Origin: GCA-2746605 sp963704835
GTDB taxonomy: Bacteria > Bacteroidota > Ignavibacteria > Ignavibacteriales > Melioribacteraceae
Reading direction: 5' to 3'
Length of the DNA stretch: 64,000 bases
NCBI GenBank assembly: GCA_963704835.1
Contig: CAVPHW010000011.1
Location: forward strand, 62,001-126,000
Position 1 is the first letter of the stretch; each line of letters starts with the position of its first letter. The notes under the pieces are model-generated. The model saw only the letters and a list, made by a program, of their open reading frames with translations. It was not told the DNA's origin and ran no database searches. Positions 10,233-19,900 of the stretch are shown here, in pieces. A program made the translations under genes and the position numbers.

Positions 10233-10329
10233 ATTCAAAAAATTTTAACACTTCTTCTATTAAACTAATAGATGTATAATACGATTATCTTGTGAAAACG
10301 GAATTTCAAAAATACTTCATGGAAGAAGA

Positions 10330-12183
10330 ATGCTCCTTAAAGGAAAGGACGTATTAGAAAATATAGACGAGGTTAACCTTTCTAGGGAATTGGAAATTGC
10401 AAAATTTCGCAATTATGGAAGGGAACACTTTGCAGATCTAATAAAACATGAATTTAGCTTTGAAAGCTTTATTAACCATTCCTCCCGATTTTATTCAATA
10501 AGATTACCTAAAGAGATTTCTGATTATCTGATTAGAATGGATACAGCTCCTTTCTTTTGGGTTTCTGAAGCCCATATTGTAAAACAAATTGATGATGTGC
10601 TACTTTCCAAAACAAACGAATTTAATTTCGTTGCCAATCACCGAGAGGTAAAAAAATATTTTTCAAAATGGGTGGTACAAAAAACAGAGAGCGATAAACA
10701 GTATTTTTCACAAACAATAATTAACCTTTTGGAAAGAAATTTTGCTTTTCAAAGTTTTTACAATTTAATTATTTATGGAGTAATCCTAACTTTTGATAAA
10801 AATGCTTATAACCCAAGCCGTGCAATTGAAATCTATGACAGAGCACTTGAATTAGTAAGCAATAGCAATATGGATGCAGGCATTTCTGAAATGCTTTTGT
10901 ATTACATTAACGTTTACAAGGGATTCGTATATCTAGGCGAATTTGAATATAGCAACGCAAGAAACACATATAATAGAGCATTAAAATACAATCCTCATGG
11001 AGTTAACGCCTATTTTTATATTGCATTAAGCAGTAGGTATTTAGATGATTTTGATAACGCTTTTGAAGGCTTAAAAAATGTATTAGAGTATGACCGATTG
11101 CGGTTCCAGTATGCGATTAATTTTAATCAATTAAAGCTGTTTTCCTTCTTTTATAATGGTGCTTTCTTTTGTAATGTTTTTACCGAAATGGGTTTTGCAC
11201 AAATGCTTCCTGATATAGATTTTTTACTAAGATCGTATTCTTCGGGCGAAGCCAATATAATGGAAGCGACTTATAGTAAACTGATAAACCTTGATAATCT
11301 TAGGATTAAAAAATTTTTTGATGATGAGGTTTACAAGGAAGTTGAGTTTTTAAAATCTGCATTAGACATATACAAACAGAAAAGAAAAGGGTTAATAAAA
11401 ATTGTTGAAAATATTTTTAGAGATAAACTAGTTAAGCTTATTGAGTATATACGCAATTTAATTGAGACACATTTTTTTGAACAAATTAAAAAAGAAATAA
11501 TAGTTTTTGATAAGCAGATTGAGCAAAATAAGAAGCAGCTAGAATCGCTAAAAATGGAAAGGGAGGAAATTTATAAGAAAATTAAAACTACACATTTGGA
11601 AACAACTGAATACTTGAAAGAAGCAATTTCAGAAAGAGAAAAAGCTCTTGAAGAAAATATTAAAAGTTTAGAAAAGAGTAATGAATTCAATCCTGCACAT
11701 GTTTTTAGCAACTCAATTGTTTTTAGTTCAGTAATAGCAGTTGTTGTATTCTTTGTTGTAATCAGTTTTTCATTCTTTCTTGGCATCAGTCAAGGAGACG
11801 AAGGTTTTAAATCTAACATTATGAGTGGCATAAAATGGGGCGGAATTGTTTTTGTCTTTGGAATTATTATTTCCGTTTTCTCATCAGTTTCGGCATTTTG
11901 GGAAAAAAATGCTGAGAAGAAAAATTTGGTCACAAAATTAAATTATATTAAAGAAACCAATGCACAAGAAAGTCATAGTTTGGAAGAAGAGAGTGGATTA
12001 AAAGTTAAAGTTTATGAGCAAAAATTTAAAGATAGAATGACATCTCAAGAAAAAATAATTGAAGGTTTTAGGCAGGAAAGAGAACAAAATTACAAAATGA
12101 AATATTTAAGTGCTCAAAAAGAAATTGAAGAGCTTATCTCGCCTTTAAACTGTTTACTAAATTCTCTCGAAAATATCGGCTAA
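10330..12183 (+). CDS. TPR/coiled-coil protein with two membrane segments
   Basis: 617 residues, not recognised as a named family. The first 370 residues are helical with TPR-like repeats (ARNTYNRALKYNPHGVNAYF, DNAFEGLKNVLEYD). A coiled coil follows at about 370-455, rich in K/E, then two hydrophobic helices at about 461-487 and 500-524, and a second coiled coil to the end. The topology suggests both large parts are on the cytoplasmic side with a short loop outside. It opens the run of glycosylation genes and may be a membrane scaffold for them (inference). A GTG at 10292 begins a second reading (KTEFQKYFMEEE) that would join in frame if one A were missing near 10328, so the true N-terminus could be about 13 residues longer. 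Confidence 0.6.
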   Translation: MLLKGKDVLENIDEVNLSRELEIAKFRNYGREHFADLIKHEFSFESFINHSSRFYSIRLPKEISDYLIRMDTAPFFWVSEAHIVKQIDDVLLSKTNEFNFVANHREVKKYFSKWVVQKTESDKQYFSQTIINLLERNFAFQSFYNLIIYGVILTFDKNAYNPSRAIEIYDRALELVSNSNMDAGISEMLLYYINVYKGFVYLGEFEYSNARNTYNRALKYNPHGVNAYFYIALSSRYLDDFDNAFEGLKNVLEYDRLRFQYAINFNQLKLFSFFYNGAFFCNVFTEMGFAQMLPDIDFLLRSYSSGEANIMEATYSKLINLDNLRIKKFFDDEVYKEVEFLKSALDIYKQKRKGLIKIVENIFRDKLVKLIEYIRNLIETHFFEQIKKEIIVFDKQIEQNKKQLESLKMEREEIYKKIKTTHLETTEYLKEAISEREKALEENIKSLEKSNEFNPAHVFSNSIVFSSVIAVVVFFVVISFSFFLGISQGDEGFKSNIMSGIKWGGIVFVFGIIISVFSSVSAFWEKNAEKKNLVTKLNYIKETNAQESHSLEEESGLKVKVYEQKFKDRMTSQEKIIEGFRQEREQNYKMKYLSAQKEIEELISPLNCLLNSLENIG

Positions 12184-12191
12184 TATTAGCC
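12178..12191. promoter_or_regulatory. 14-bp inverted repeat, putative sigma-54 activator site
   Basis: GGCTAATATTAGCC is a perfect palindrome overlapping the stop codon of the TPR gene. Variants occur at 27964-27977, 35264-35277 and 48441-48454, each upstream of a sigma-54-like element. Here the weak candidate -24/-12 element at 12253 lies 61 bp downstream. Site function is inferred from the recurrence only. Confidence 0.45.
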
Positions 12192-12252
12192 AAAAAATCA
12201 CATATCCTCACTAAATGCTTATAAAATAAGCTAAAATCAAACAAAAATAAGT

Positions 12253-12267
12253 TGGAATGATTTTGGG
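12253..12267 (+). promoter_or_regulatory. Weak sigma-54-like -24/-12 candidate
   Basis: TGGAATG-ATTT-TGGG keeps the GG of the -24 element and the 12-bp spacing but has a poor -12 element (TGGG instead of TTGC/TTGA). It lies 37 bp before the radical SAM/GT gene. It is listed only because the palindrome at 12178 precedes it as at the better promoters. Confidence 0.25.
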
Positions 12268-12303
12268 GTAATAAACTATTCCATTATATGAGAAGGATAT
12301 TTT

Positions 12304-14541
12304 ATGAATAATAAATTACACCCTCAAGCGATATTTATACAGCTATTAACGCATTGTAATGCCGAGTGTATAAATTGTCCGTTTGAATTTACATATAATT
12401 CTATACACCCAAAAGGTCGAATGAGCGATGAAACTTGGAATAAAATCCTATCGGATATTATCGAAATGGAATTTGAAGGGCAAGTTGGTTTTTATCTACA
12501 TCATGAACCATTAATTGATATATCGCTTTTTGATAAAATTAAAGATATAAATGAAAAGACAAAAGCTCACGTTGTCCTTTCTACAAACGGTCAATTACTT
12601 ACAGAAAGTAATATAATTAAAATGATTGATGCAAATCCAAAGAGGGTTCATCTAAATATTAATTCAGGCAATAAAGAAGAATATGAAAGTTCAATGAAAG
12701 GGTTAAAATATGAAACAACAATTAATAATTGTAAAAATTTCATAGAAAAAGCCAAAAATATAATTGATATAGAAGTTAATTGTCCCGTTATAGAAGGATT
12801 TGACGTTGATTCATTAAAGCAAATTTTTCCAGATGTCAATGTAAATTTAGAATATTGGGCAAATTCAAGAGGTGGACTATTACCAGATTTTTATCAAGAA
12901 AATAAGGGAAGCAGATTTAAGGTTGATAATTTTTGTCAACAACCGACTCAAAATTTTAATATTCTATATGATGGAAGTACAATTGCGTGTTGTATGGATT
13001 GGATGCACGAAACTAAAAATGAGTTTTTAAACGTAAATAATTCAAGTATTATAGAAGTTTACAATGAAATAAGCAAACTGGAAGAAGTTTTTAAAGAAGG
13101 TAATTACTCAAAATATAAAATGTGCAATACTTGTTCAAAAGAAATGGGATTCTACAGAAAAGAAGATCAAAAATTGAAAATACTATTAGCAAATCATCAT
13201 TTGACCAGTTATACCGGTTCTGAAACCTTGACTTTGACATTAGCAAAATATTTACTTAATCAAGGCCACCGCATTACAATTTATTCAAAGTATATAAGTG
13301 AATTCCATCTTACTGAGATTGAGTCTGAGATACGATTAGTTAATAATCTGGAAATAATTAAAAATGAAAAATTTGATTTGGCTCATATCCACCATAATAT
13401 TTCTGCATATGAAGTTAGACACTTTTTTCCTTCTCTTCCCATGATTTTTTACTCACAAGGAATTTTACCTTTCTTAGAACAACCACCAGACGTTGATTGT
13501 AATATTTCAAGATACCTAGCCATTAGTGAAGAAGTTGAACAGAATCTTATCAAGTACGGTGTTGATAAATCAAAAATTACAATTATCAGAAATTTTGTTG
13601 ATGAAGTAAAATTCACTTCCATAATAAAACCAAATGAAAGCCCCAAAAAAGCTTTGGTTATTAGCAGAAAGTTAGATCAGGAAAAAGAGCAAATTATAAA
13701 AAATGCTTGTAATACAACCAATATATTGGTTGAGTTTATTGGTGGTCGGTTTGGGGAAATGGATCAGCTAGAATTGAAAATGAAAATAGAAGAATCTGAT
13801 ATAATTTTTTCTTTAGGCAGAGGAGCAATTGAATCAATGATGTTGGGAAAGGCTGTTATTATTTTTGATTACTTAGGTGGCGATGGAATGGTTACATCAA
13901 CAAATTACGAAGAAATAAGAAAAAATAATTTTTCTGGCAGAAGATTTAAATTTCCACTTTCAAGCAAAGACTTAATTAAGGAAATCCAGAAATACAACCC
14001 TTTAGAAATTAATGAAATAAAACATAGGGTTATTAAAGACTATTCAGCATTCAAAACTGTAAAGCTGCTTGAAAGCATTTATTATGAGGAAATTGAAAAT
14101 TCCGACTTAGACGATCAAGTTAATTCAACTACAAAAAGTATCCCAAATTATTATAATATTATTAGAGAAACTAAAGAAGCTGCAGAAGCTTTTTTCTACA
14201 GTAAGGGTGTAAATGTTGCAAACTCTCAATACTTACATGAACTAATAGAAATTGGTGAAAGTTTAATTAAGGAAGATAATACTGCATTGGCTAAGCAAAT
14301 TTTAGAGATTGCATTATCAAAAGATAAAGAAAACCTAAATGTGCTTAATAACCTTGCTGTAATCGAAATTATGGATGGGCAAACTGATCTCGCATTAAAT
14401 AGAATACGGAAAATTCTTTCAAAAAACCCAGAAGATGAAATTGCATTAAACAATCTAAATTATTTAATAACAGTAATCGAGAATAATAATAAGTGTTATC
14501 CTACGACTAAAAAAATAATGGAAAAAATAAAAAATGACTAA
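12304..14541 (+). CDS. Radical SAM/SPASM-like - glycosyltransferase (GT4-like) - TPR fusion
   Basis: 745 residues in three parts. Residues 1-285: radical SAM with CNAECINC (C18, C22, C25; CX3CX2C) in a sequence like AdoMet enzymes that carry a C-terminal cysteine cluster, here FCQQP (about 217), ACCMDW (about 235) and CNTC (about 277-280). Residues 295-610: GT-B glycosyltransferase-like, starting LKILLANHHLTSYTGSE and including FSLGRGAIESMMLGKAVI, the acceptor/donor-site helix of GT4 enzymes. Residues 640-740: TPR motifs (NLNVLNNLAVIEIMDGQ). An AAGGA-type ribosome binding site precedes the ATG. It overlaps the next gene by 8 bp. Function unknown; a sugar or peptide modification coupled to glycosyl transfer is the natural guess. 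Confidence 0.8.
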   Translation: MNNKLHPQAIFIQLLTHCNAECINCPFEFTYNSIHPKGRMSDETWNKILSDIIEMEFEGQVGFYLHHEPLIDISLFDKIKDINEKTKAHVVLSTNGQLLTESNIIKMIDANPKRVHLNINSGNKEEYESSMKGLKYETTINNCKNFIEKAKNIIDIEVNCPVIEGFDVDSLKQIFPDVNVNLEYWANSRGGLLPDFYQENKGSRFKVDNFCQQPTQNFNILYDGSTIACCMDWMHETKNEFLNVNNSSIIEVYNEISKLEEVFKEGNYSKYKMCNTCSKEMGFYRKEDQKLKILLANHHLTSYTGSETLTLTLAKYLLNQGHRITIYSKYISEFHLTEIESEIRLVNNLEIIKNEKFDLAHIHHNISAYEVRHFFPSLPMIFYSQGILPFLEQPPDVDCNISRYLAISEEVEQNLIKYGVDKSKITIIRNFVDEVKFTSIIKPNESPKKALVISRKLDQEKEQIIKNACNTTNILVEFIGGRFGEMDQLELKMKIEESDIIFSLGRGAIESMMLGKAVIIFDYLGGDGMVTSTNYEEIRKNNFSGRRFKFPLSSKDLIKEIQKYNPLEINEIKHRVIKDYSAFKTVKLLESIYYEEIENSDLDDQVNSTTKSIPNYYNIIRETKEAAEAFFYSKGVNVANSQYLHELIEIGESLIKEDNTALAKQILEIALSKDKENLNVLNNLAVIEIMDGQTDLALNRIRKILSKNPEDEIALNNLNYLITVIENNNKCYPTTKKIMEKIKND

Positions 14542-16927
14542 TCAATCAGAAGACAATATTAGAGCCTTAGCAATTTATCTTCCCCAATTTCATCCAATTA
14601 AAGAAAATAACGATTGGTGGGGAGAAGGTTATACTGAATGGACAAATGTTGCAAAAAGTAAACCACTATTTGAAAACCATTATCAACCCCATATTCCAGC
14701 AGATCTAGGTTTTTATGATTTACGCTTAGATGAAACAAGAATAAAACAAGCTGAAATGGCAAAAGAATATGGAATATCGGGGTTCTGTTATTATTACTAC
14801 TGGTTCAATGGAAAACAGTTGCTTGAAACTCCGATAAAACGTTTGCTTGAAACTAAAAAACCAGATTTCCCGTTTTGTGTTTGTTGGGCAAATGAAAATT
14901 GGACGAGACAATGGGATGGGTTGGAAAATGAAATATTAGCAAAGCAAGACCATAATTCTAATGATGATGTGAATTTCATAAAATCACTCTTCCCTTATTT
15001 CAATGATGAACGCTATATTACCATTGATAGAAAACCTTTATTAATTATTTACCGAACTGAGCTCTTTCCGGATATTAAAGAAACAGCAAAAACATGGCGT
15101 AAAGAAATGGCTAAAGCTGGATATAATGGAATTTATTTAGTTAGAGTGGAAGGATTTGTACGCAATATAAATCCAGCAGAAATAAACTTTGATGCAGCTA
15201 TGGAGTTTGCACCCGATTTTCAAGAAATTGGAGATAAAATTGAAATGGCAAACGATTTCTTAAAGGATTTTAGTGTTTTTGACTATGAAATTATGATGAA
15301 CAATATGATAAATAGACAAAAGCCTAGTTATAAATTATTTAGAGCTATTACTCCTTCTTGGGATAACACACCTAGGAAAAAAGAGAAAGGAGTACTCTTA
15401 ATTAACGCCTCACCAGAGAAATATTCCAAATGGCTTTTGAAAATCGCAAAATACACAAATCAAAATTTTAAGAATGATGAAAAAATTCTTTTTATCAATG
15501 CTTGGAATGAATGGGGAGAAGGGAATCACCTCGAACCGGATTTGAAATTTGGGAAACAATATTTAGCTGAAACAAAAAAGGTTTTAGATAATCAGAATGA
15601 AATTTATCATAATTTAATTAATGCTGAACAATTAATAACCAATAATTTACTTAACGAGGCAAATATTAAGTTATCCAATGTGCTTCATTTAGATCCTTAT
15701 AATATAGACGCCTTAAATAACCTAGCTGTTGTAAGTATTCTCACAGAAAACTTTGTAAATGCGCTAAAATATCTTGAAAGTGTTTTAAAAATAGAGCCCC
15801 AGAATTCAGTAGCTGAAGAGAATTTCATTTACTTACAATCTTTACCTAAATATCAAGAGCTAATCAGTACAACTCAAAAGAAAAGCAACGGTCTAAGTTA
15901 TCAAGATAAACTAAAGTCTGAGATTGCAATTTATGAAAACCAAACAGTTGTTCACAATTTACCGGAGATTCATCACACATATTCAGCTGCATTCATAACT
16001 CCAAATCTTGAAAAACTAACTGGAGTTATTGGTAGTGATCCTTGGTGGATAAAAGAGATTAATTCATTAATAGAAAGAACTAATAGAACAGTAAAGGTTC
16101 TTTCCTTGGGTTGTGGGAATGGAGATGCGGAAATTAAACTTCTTAAGCAGGTTAAGTATCAAGACAAGCTTGAATTAATTGGATTAGATATTAATCCAAC
16201 TATGATAGAAAGAGCAAATAGTTTAGCTAAGGAAAATGGAATCTCATATGCCAGATTTGAGTTGCAAGATTTTAATGCTTTAAAAATTGATGAAAAAATT
16301 GATGTATATATTGCCAATCACTCACTTCATCATATGGTAGAACTTGAACATATATTTACTGAAATGGCAAGAGCAGCAAGTGATGACATGATATTTCTTA
16401 TAAATGACATGATTGGAAGAAACGGACATAAGATGTGGGATAATACTAAAATTGTTGTTGATGAGTTATGGAAATATGCAGATCAGAAATATAAACTTAA
16501 TGCATATAACAAAAGGTACGATGCTGAAATAATGAATATAGATTGCAGTACAGAAGGTTTTGAAGGTATTAGAGCAGAAGATATCTTACCTCTATTAGAT
16601 GAAATATTCGATATTGATGTTTACTTACCATTTGGTACAGTTGTGAATAGGTTTGTTGATCGGGCTTATGGGCACAATTTTAATCCAGAAAATAAAGATG
16701 ATTTGGCCTTTATAAACAAAATGATTTCCATTGATGAAAAATATCTTTCTGAAGGAATTCTTTCTCCATGTCAAGCATTTATAAAATGCGTAAAAAAAGG
16801 AAAATCAATTTCGCAGAAATCTCTCTTTCAAACACCTCAAGAAAGTATAAATGCAAGATATGGTAAGGTTGATTTAGATGAGATTGAAGTTCTTTTAGGT
16901 GATTTTAAAACAGAACAAATGATTTGA
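14534..16927 (+). CDS. WbsX-like glycan protein - TPR - methyltransferase fusion
   Basis: 797 residues. The first 350 are a WbsX/GH99-like domain: AIYLPQFHPIKENNDWWGEG, YTEWTNVAKSKP, GFCYYYYWFNGK, FCVCWANENWTRQWDG, INAWNEWGEGNHLEPD. Members lie in O-antigen and surface-glycan clusters. Residues about 360-435 are TPR (NIDALNNLAVVSIL). Residues about 510-640 are a class I SAM methyltransferase: VLSLGCGNGDAEIKL (motif I), ELIGLDINPTMIERA (acidic SAM ligand), and YIANHSLHHM (motif IV region). It starts 8 bp before the stop of the radical SAM gene, so the two are translationally coupled. Likely modifies a glycan (methylation) in the same pathway. Confidence 0.82.
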   Translation: MTNQSEDNIRALAIYLPQFHPIKENNDWWGEGYTEWTNVAKSKPLFENHYQPHIPADLGFYDLRLDETRIKQAEMAKEYGISGFCYYYYWFNGKQLLETPIKRLLETKKPDFPFCVCWANENWTRQWDGLENEILAKQDHNSNDDVNFIKSLFPYFNDERYITIDRKPLLIIYRTELFPDIKETAKTWRKEMAKAGYNGIYLVRVEGFVRNINPAEINFDAAMEFAPDFQEIGDKIEMANDFLKDFSVFDYEIMMNNMINRQKPSYKLFRAITPSWDNTPRKKEKGVLLINASPEKYSKWLLKIAKYTNQNFKNDEKILFINAWNEWGEGNHLEPDLKFGKQYLAETKKVLDNQNEIYHNLINAEQLITNNLLNEANIKLSNVLHLDPYNIDALNNLAVVSILTENFVNALKYLESVLKIEPQNSVAEENFIYLQSLPKYQELISTTQKKSNGLSYQDKLKSEIAIYENQTVVHNLPEIHHTYSAAFITPNLEKLTGVIGSDPWWIKEINSLIERTNRTVKVLSLGCGNGDAEIKLLKQVKYQDKLELIGLDINPTMIERANSLAKENGISYARFELQDFNALKIDEKIDVYIANHSLHHMVELEHIFTEMARAASDDMIFLINDMIGRNGHKMWDNTKIVVDELWKYADQKYKLNAYNKRYDAEIMNIDCSTEGFEGIRAEDILPLLDEIFDIDVYLPFGTVVNRFVDRAYGHNFNPENKDDLAFINKMISIDEKYLSEGILSPCQAFIKCVKKGKSISQKSLFQTPQESINARYGKVDLDEIEVLLGDFKTEQMI

Positions 16928-16980
16928 TTCCTTTGAACTAATTTGCATAACAAGTTAACAAACTATAAAAAAGATAATGT

Positions 16981-19900
16981 ATGACAGAAATAAAAATAAA
17001 TCTTCAAAAATATTTTGATATTGGTGACACTGATAACGCATTAAAATATTTATTAGAATTAGTTAATAGTACCAATATTAGTAAAACAGATAGGGCAGAA
17101 GTTTATAATCTGATTGGTCGGATTTACTTTTATGAACATAATCTTGATGAGGCAAAATTATATTTTATTGAGTCTTTAAAAAATTCAGAAAGAAATGTTT
17201 ATTCTCGTTTGTATTTAGGGATTATTGCTGAAAAGCAACAAAAATATGAAAGTGCATTAAGAATATATTCTAGTTGTAATAAAACCAATCCCGAACTAAA
17301 AGAACTGAAAGAAAGAATTACTAAAGTAGCACTAAATCTTCAGCCAGAAAACAAAGAAATTAATGATCTTTTAAGTCTTGCAGAAAACAATACTGAGAAA
17401 GAAAATCACTTCCCATTAGTATCAATAATAATTCTTTGCTACAACAAATTAGAATATACTCAAAAATGTTTAAGTTCAGTTTTCAAGAATACCAAGTATG
17501 AAAATTTTGAAGTAATTGTAGTTGATAACGGCTCCATTGATGACACTCCAGCTTTTCTAGAAACTTGGGGAGATAAAATTAAATTTATTCATTCGAACAA
17601 AAATTTAGGTTTTGTTGGAGGAAACAATTTTGCTGCTCAAAATGCAAAAGGTAAATATTTGGTTTTCCTTAATAACGATACTGAAGTTATTGAAAATTGG
17701 TTAGTTCAGCTTTATAATACTTTTGTAATACATCCAGATGCAGGAGCAGTCGGTTCAATGTTGATATATCCTGATAATAAATTGCAGGAAGCCGGAGGGA
17801 TTATATTTAATGATGGAACTGGTTGGAACTATGGTAGAAATGGGACAATCCATGACTCCAGAATCAATTTCTTGCGTGAAGTTGACTATTGTTCTGGAGC
17901 TGCTTTAATGGTTAGAAATGATCTATTTCAAAGAAATGGAATGTTTGATACACATTATTCTCCCGCCTATTACGAGGACACAGATTTGTGTTTTGGCATC
18001 CGTAAGCTTGGATATAAAGTTTATTACTGCCCACTATCAAAGGTTATTCATCATGAAGGTATAACTTCCGGGAACGATTTAACAAAAGGATTTAAAAAAT
18101 ACCAACAAGTAAATCGATTGAAATTTGTTGAAAAATGGAAAAGCGAATTAAAAAATCAATATTCTCCAAATCCAAATGATATCTATCAGTTTTCAAATAG
18201 ACAAAAAGGTAAGCGAATTTTAATATTTGATGACATTCCTCCATTCCCGGATCAATCGTCAGGAGCTTTAAGGCACTACAATACTGTTAAACAATTATTG
18301 GAACTGGGTTTCCAAATAACCTACGTTCATATGATGGGGAAGAAATTCATTGGTGAAAAATCCCAAAAACATTTAAATAATTTTAAAATGTTAGGAGTAG
18401 AATTTCAATGGTTTAATTATGAGGGATGGTGGAATATAAGAAATGAACCGATGGTAAAAGAGGTACTTCAAGAATTGATTGATGGTCTGGAATTAAAAAA
18501 ACGGAAATACGATTTGGTATATATCGCTTTTTGGCATATTGGAGACTACTTTATTGATTTAATCAGAAAAGAAATACCAAAAACACCAATAGTTATAGAT
18601 TCAGTTGACATTCATTACTTAAGAGAAACAAGAAGAGCACAAATCCTTAATGATTCGAAATTATTAAATGAAGCACAAAAAACTAAGAAAAATGAACTTG
18701 AGGTTTATAAAAAAGCAGACTCAATAATTACTGTAACCGAAGAAGACAGAAAAGCACTTATTCAGGATTTGCCAAATAAGAATATAATGGTTATTTCAGA
18801 TGTTCATGATGGATGTGAAACTACAAATGTCTATAGTGATAGAAAAGACTTTCTTTTTGTAGGAAATTTTAATCATAATCCAAATGAAGATGCCGTTTTC
18901 TTTTTTATTGAAGAAATTTTCCCAATCATAAAAGCAAAAATTCCAGATTGTAAATTTTACATTGTAGGGAATAATCCAACAGAAAAAATATTAAAATTAG
19001 CCTCAGAAGAAGTTATTGTTACTGGGTGGGTACCCAAAATTGAGCCATATCTTGAAAAATGTTTAGTCACGGTTGTTCCTCTTAGATTTGGTGCGGGAAT
19101 GAAAGGAAAAGTTGGGCAATCCCTTTCGCATGGACTGCCTATGGTATCAACAACAATTGGTGCTGAAGGTATGGACCTCATTAATGAAAAGCATTCCTTT
19201 ATAACTGATAATCCTAAGAAATTTGCCGAATATGCCATCGAACTTTATTCTAATGAAGAATTATGGAATAAATTTTCCTATGAAGGGAAAAATTTAATAT
19301 CATCAAAATTTTCTAGTGCAGAAATGCGAAAAAGACTTCTATATATTGCAAGTTTTAAATCAAGAGAAGAGTTTAAAGCTTATAATGCACTTCATTTTTC
19401 ATCTCCTCCAGAAACCTCAATTATTATATTAACCCACAATCAACTTAAATATACCAGAGAATGTATTGAAAGCATTTTATCAAACACTTCAAATAATTAT
19501 GAATTAATTGTAGTCGAAAATAATTCATCTGACGGTACTAATAAATATTTGAACAAACTTCAAAATAAGCAAAATAATATAAAAGTAATTTTGAATAATG
19601 AAAATAAAGGATTTCCCAAAGCAGTTAATCAAGGTATATCAAAAGCGATTGGTAAAAATATTGTAATAGCAAATAATGATATCGTTGTAACCAATGGCTG
19701 GCTAGATAGAATGATTGAAGTTGCTGAGTCCGAAAAGGAAATTGGAATTGTTGGTCCAATAAGCAATTTAGTAAGTGGAGTGCAACTAGATAAAAATGCA
19801 AAATATAATTCAATTGAAGAAATGCATGAATATGCTAAATCAGTTTCAGCTAATAATAAATTTCAAGTTGAAGAGTTTCCTAGAGTTGCTTTTTTGTGTA

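Noticed and set aside
12178..12191. Terminator of the TPR gene
   Set aside because: The palindrome has no loop to spare and is followed by A residues, not T; recurrence upstream of promoters fits a protein-binding site better.
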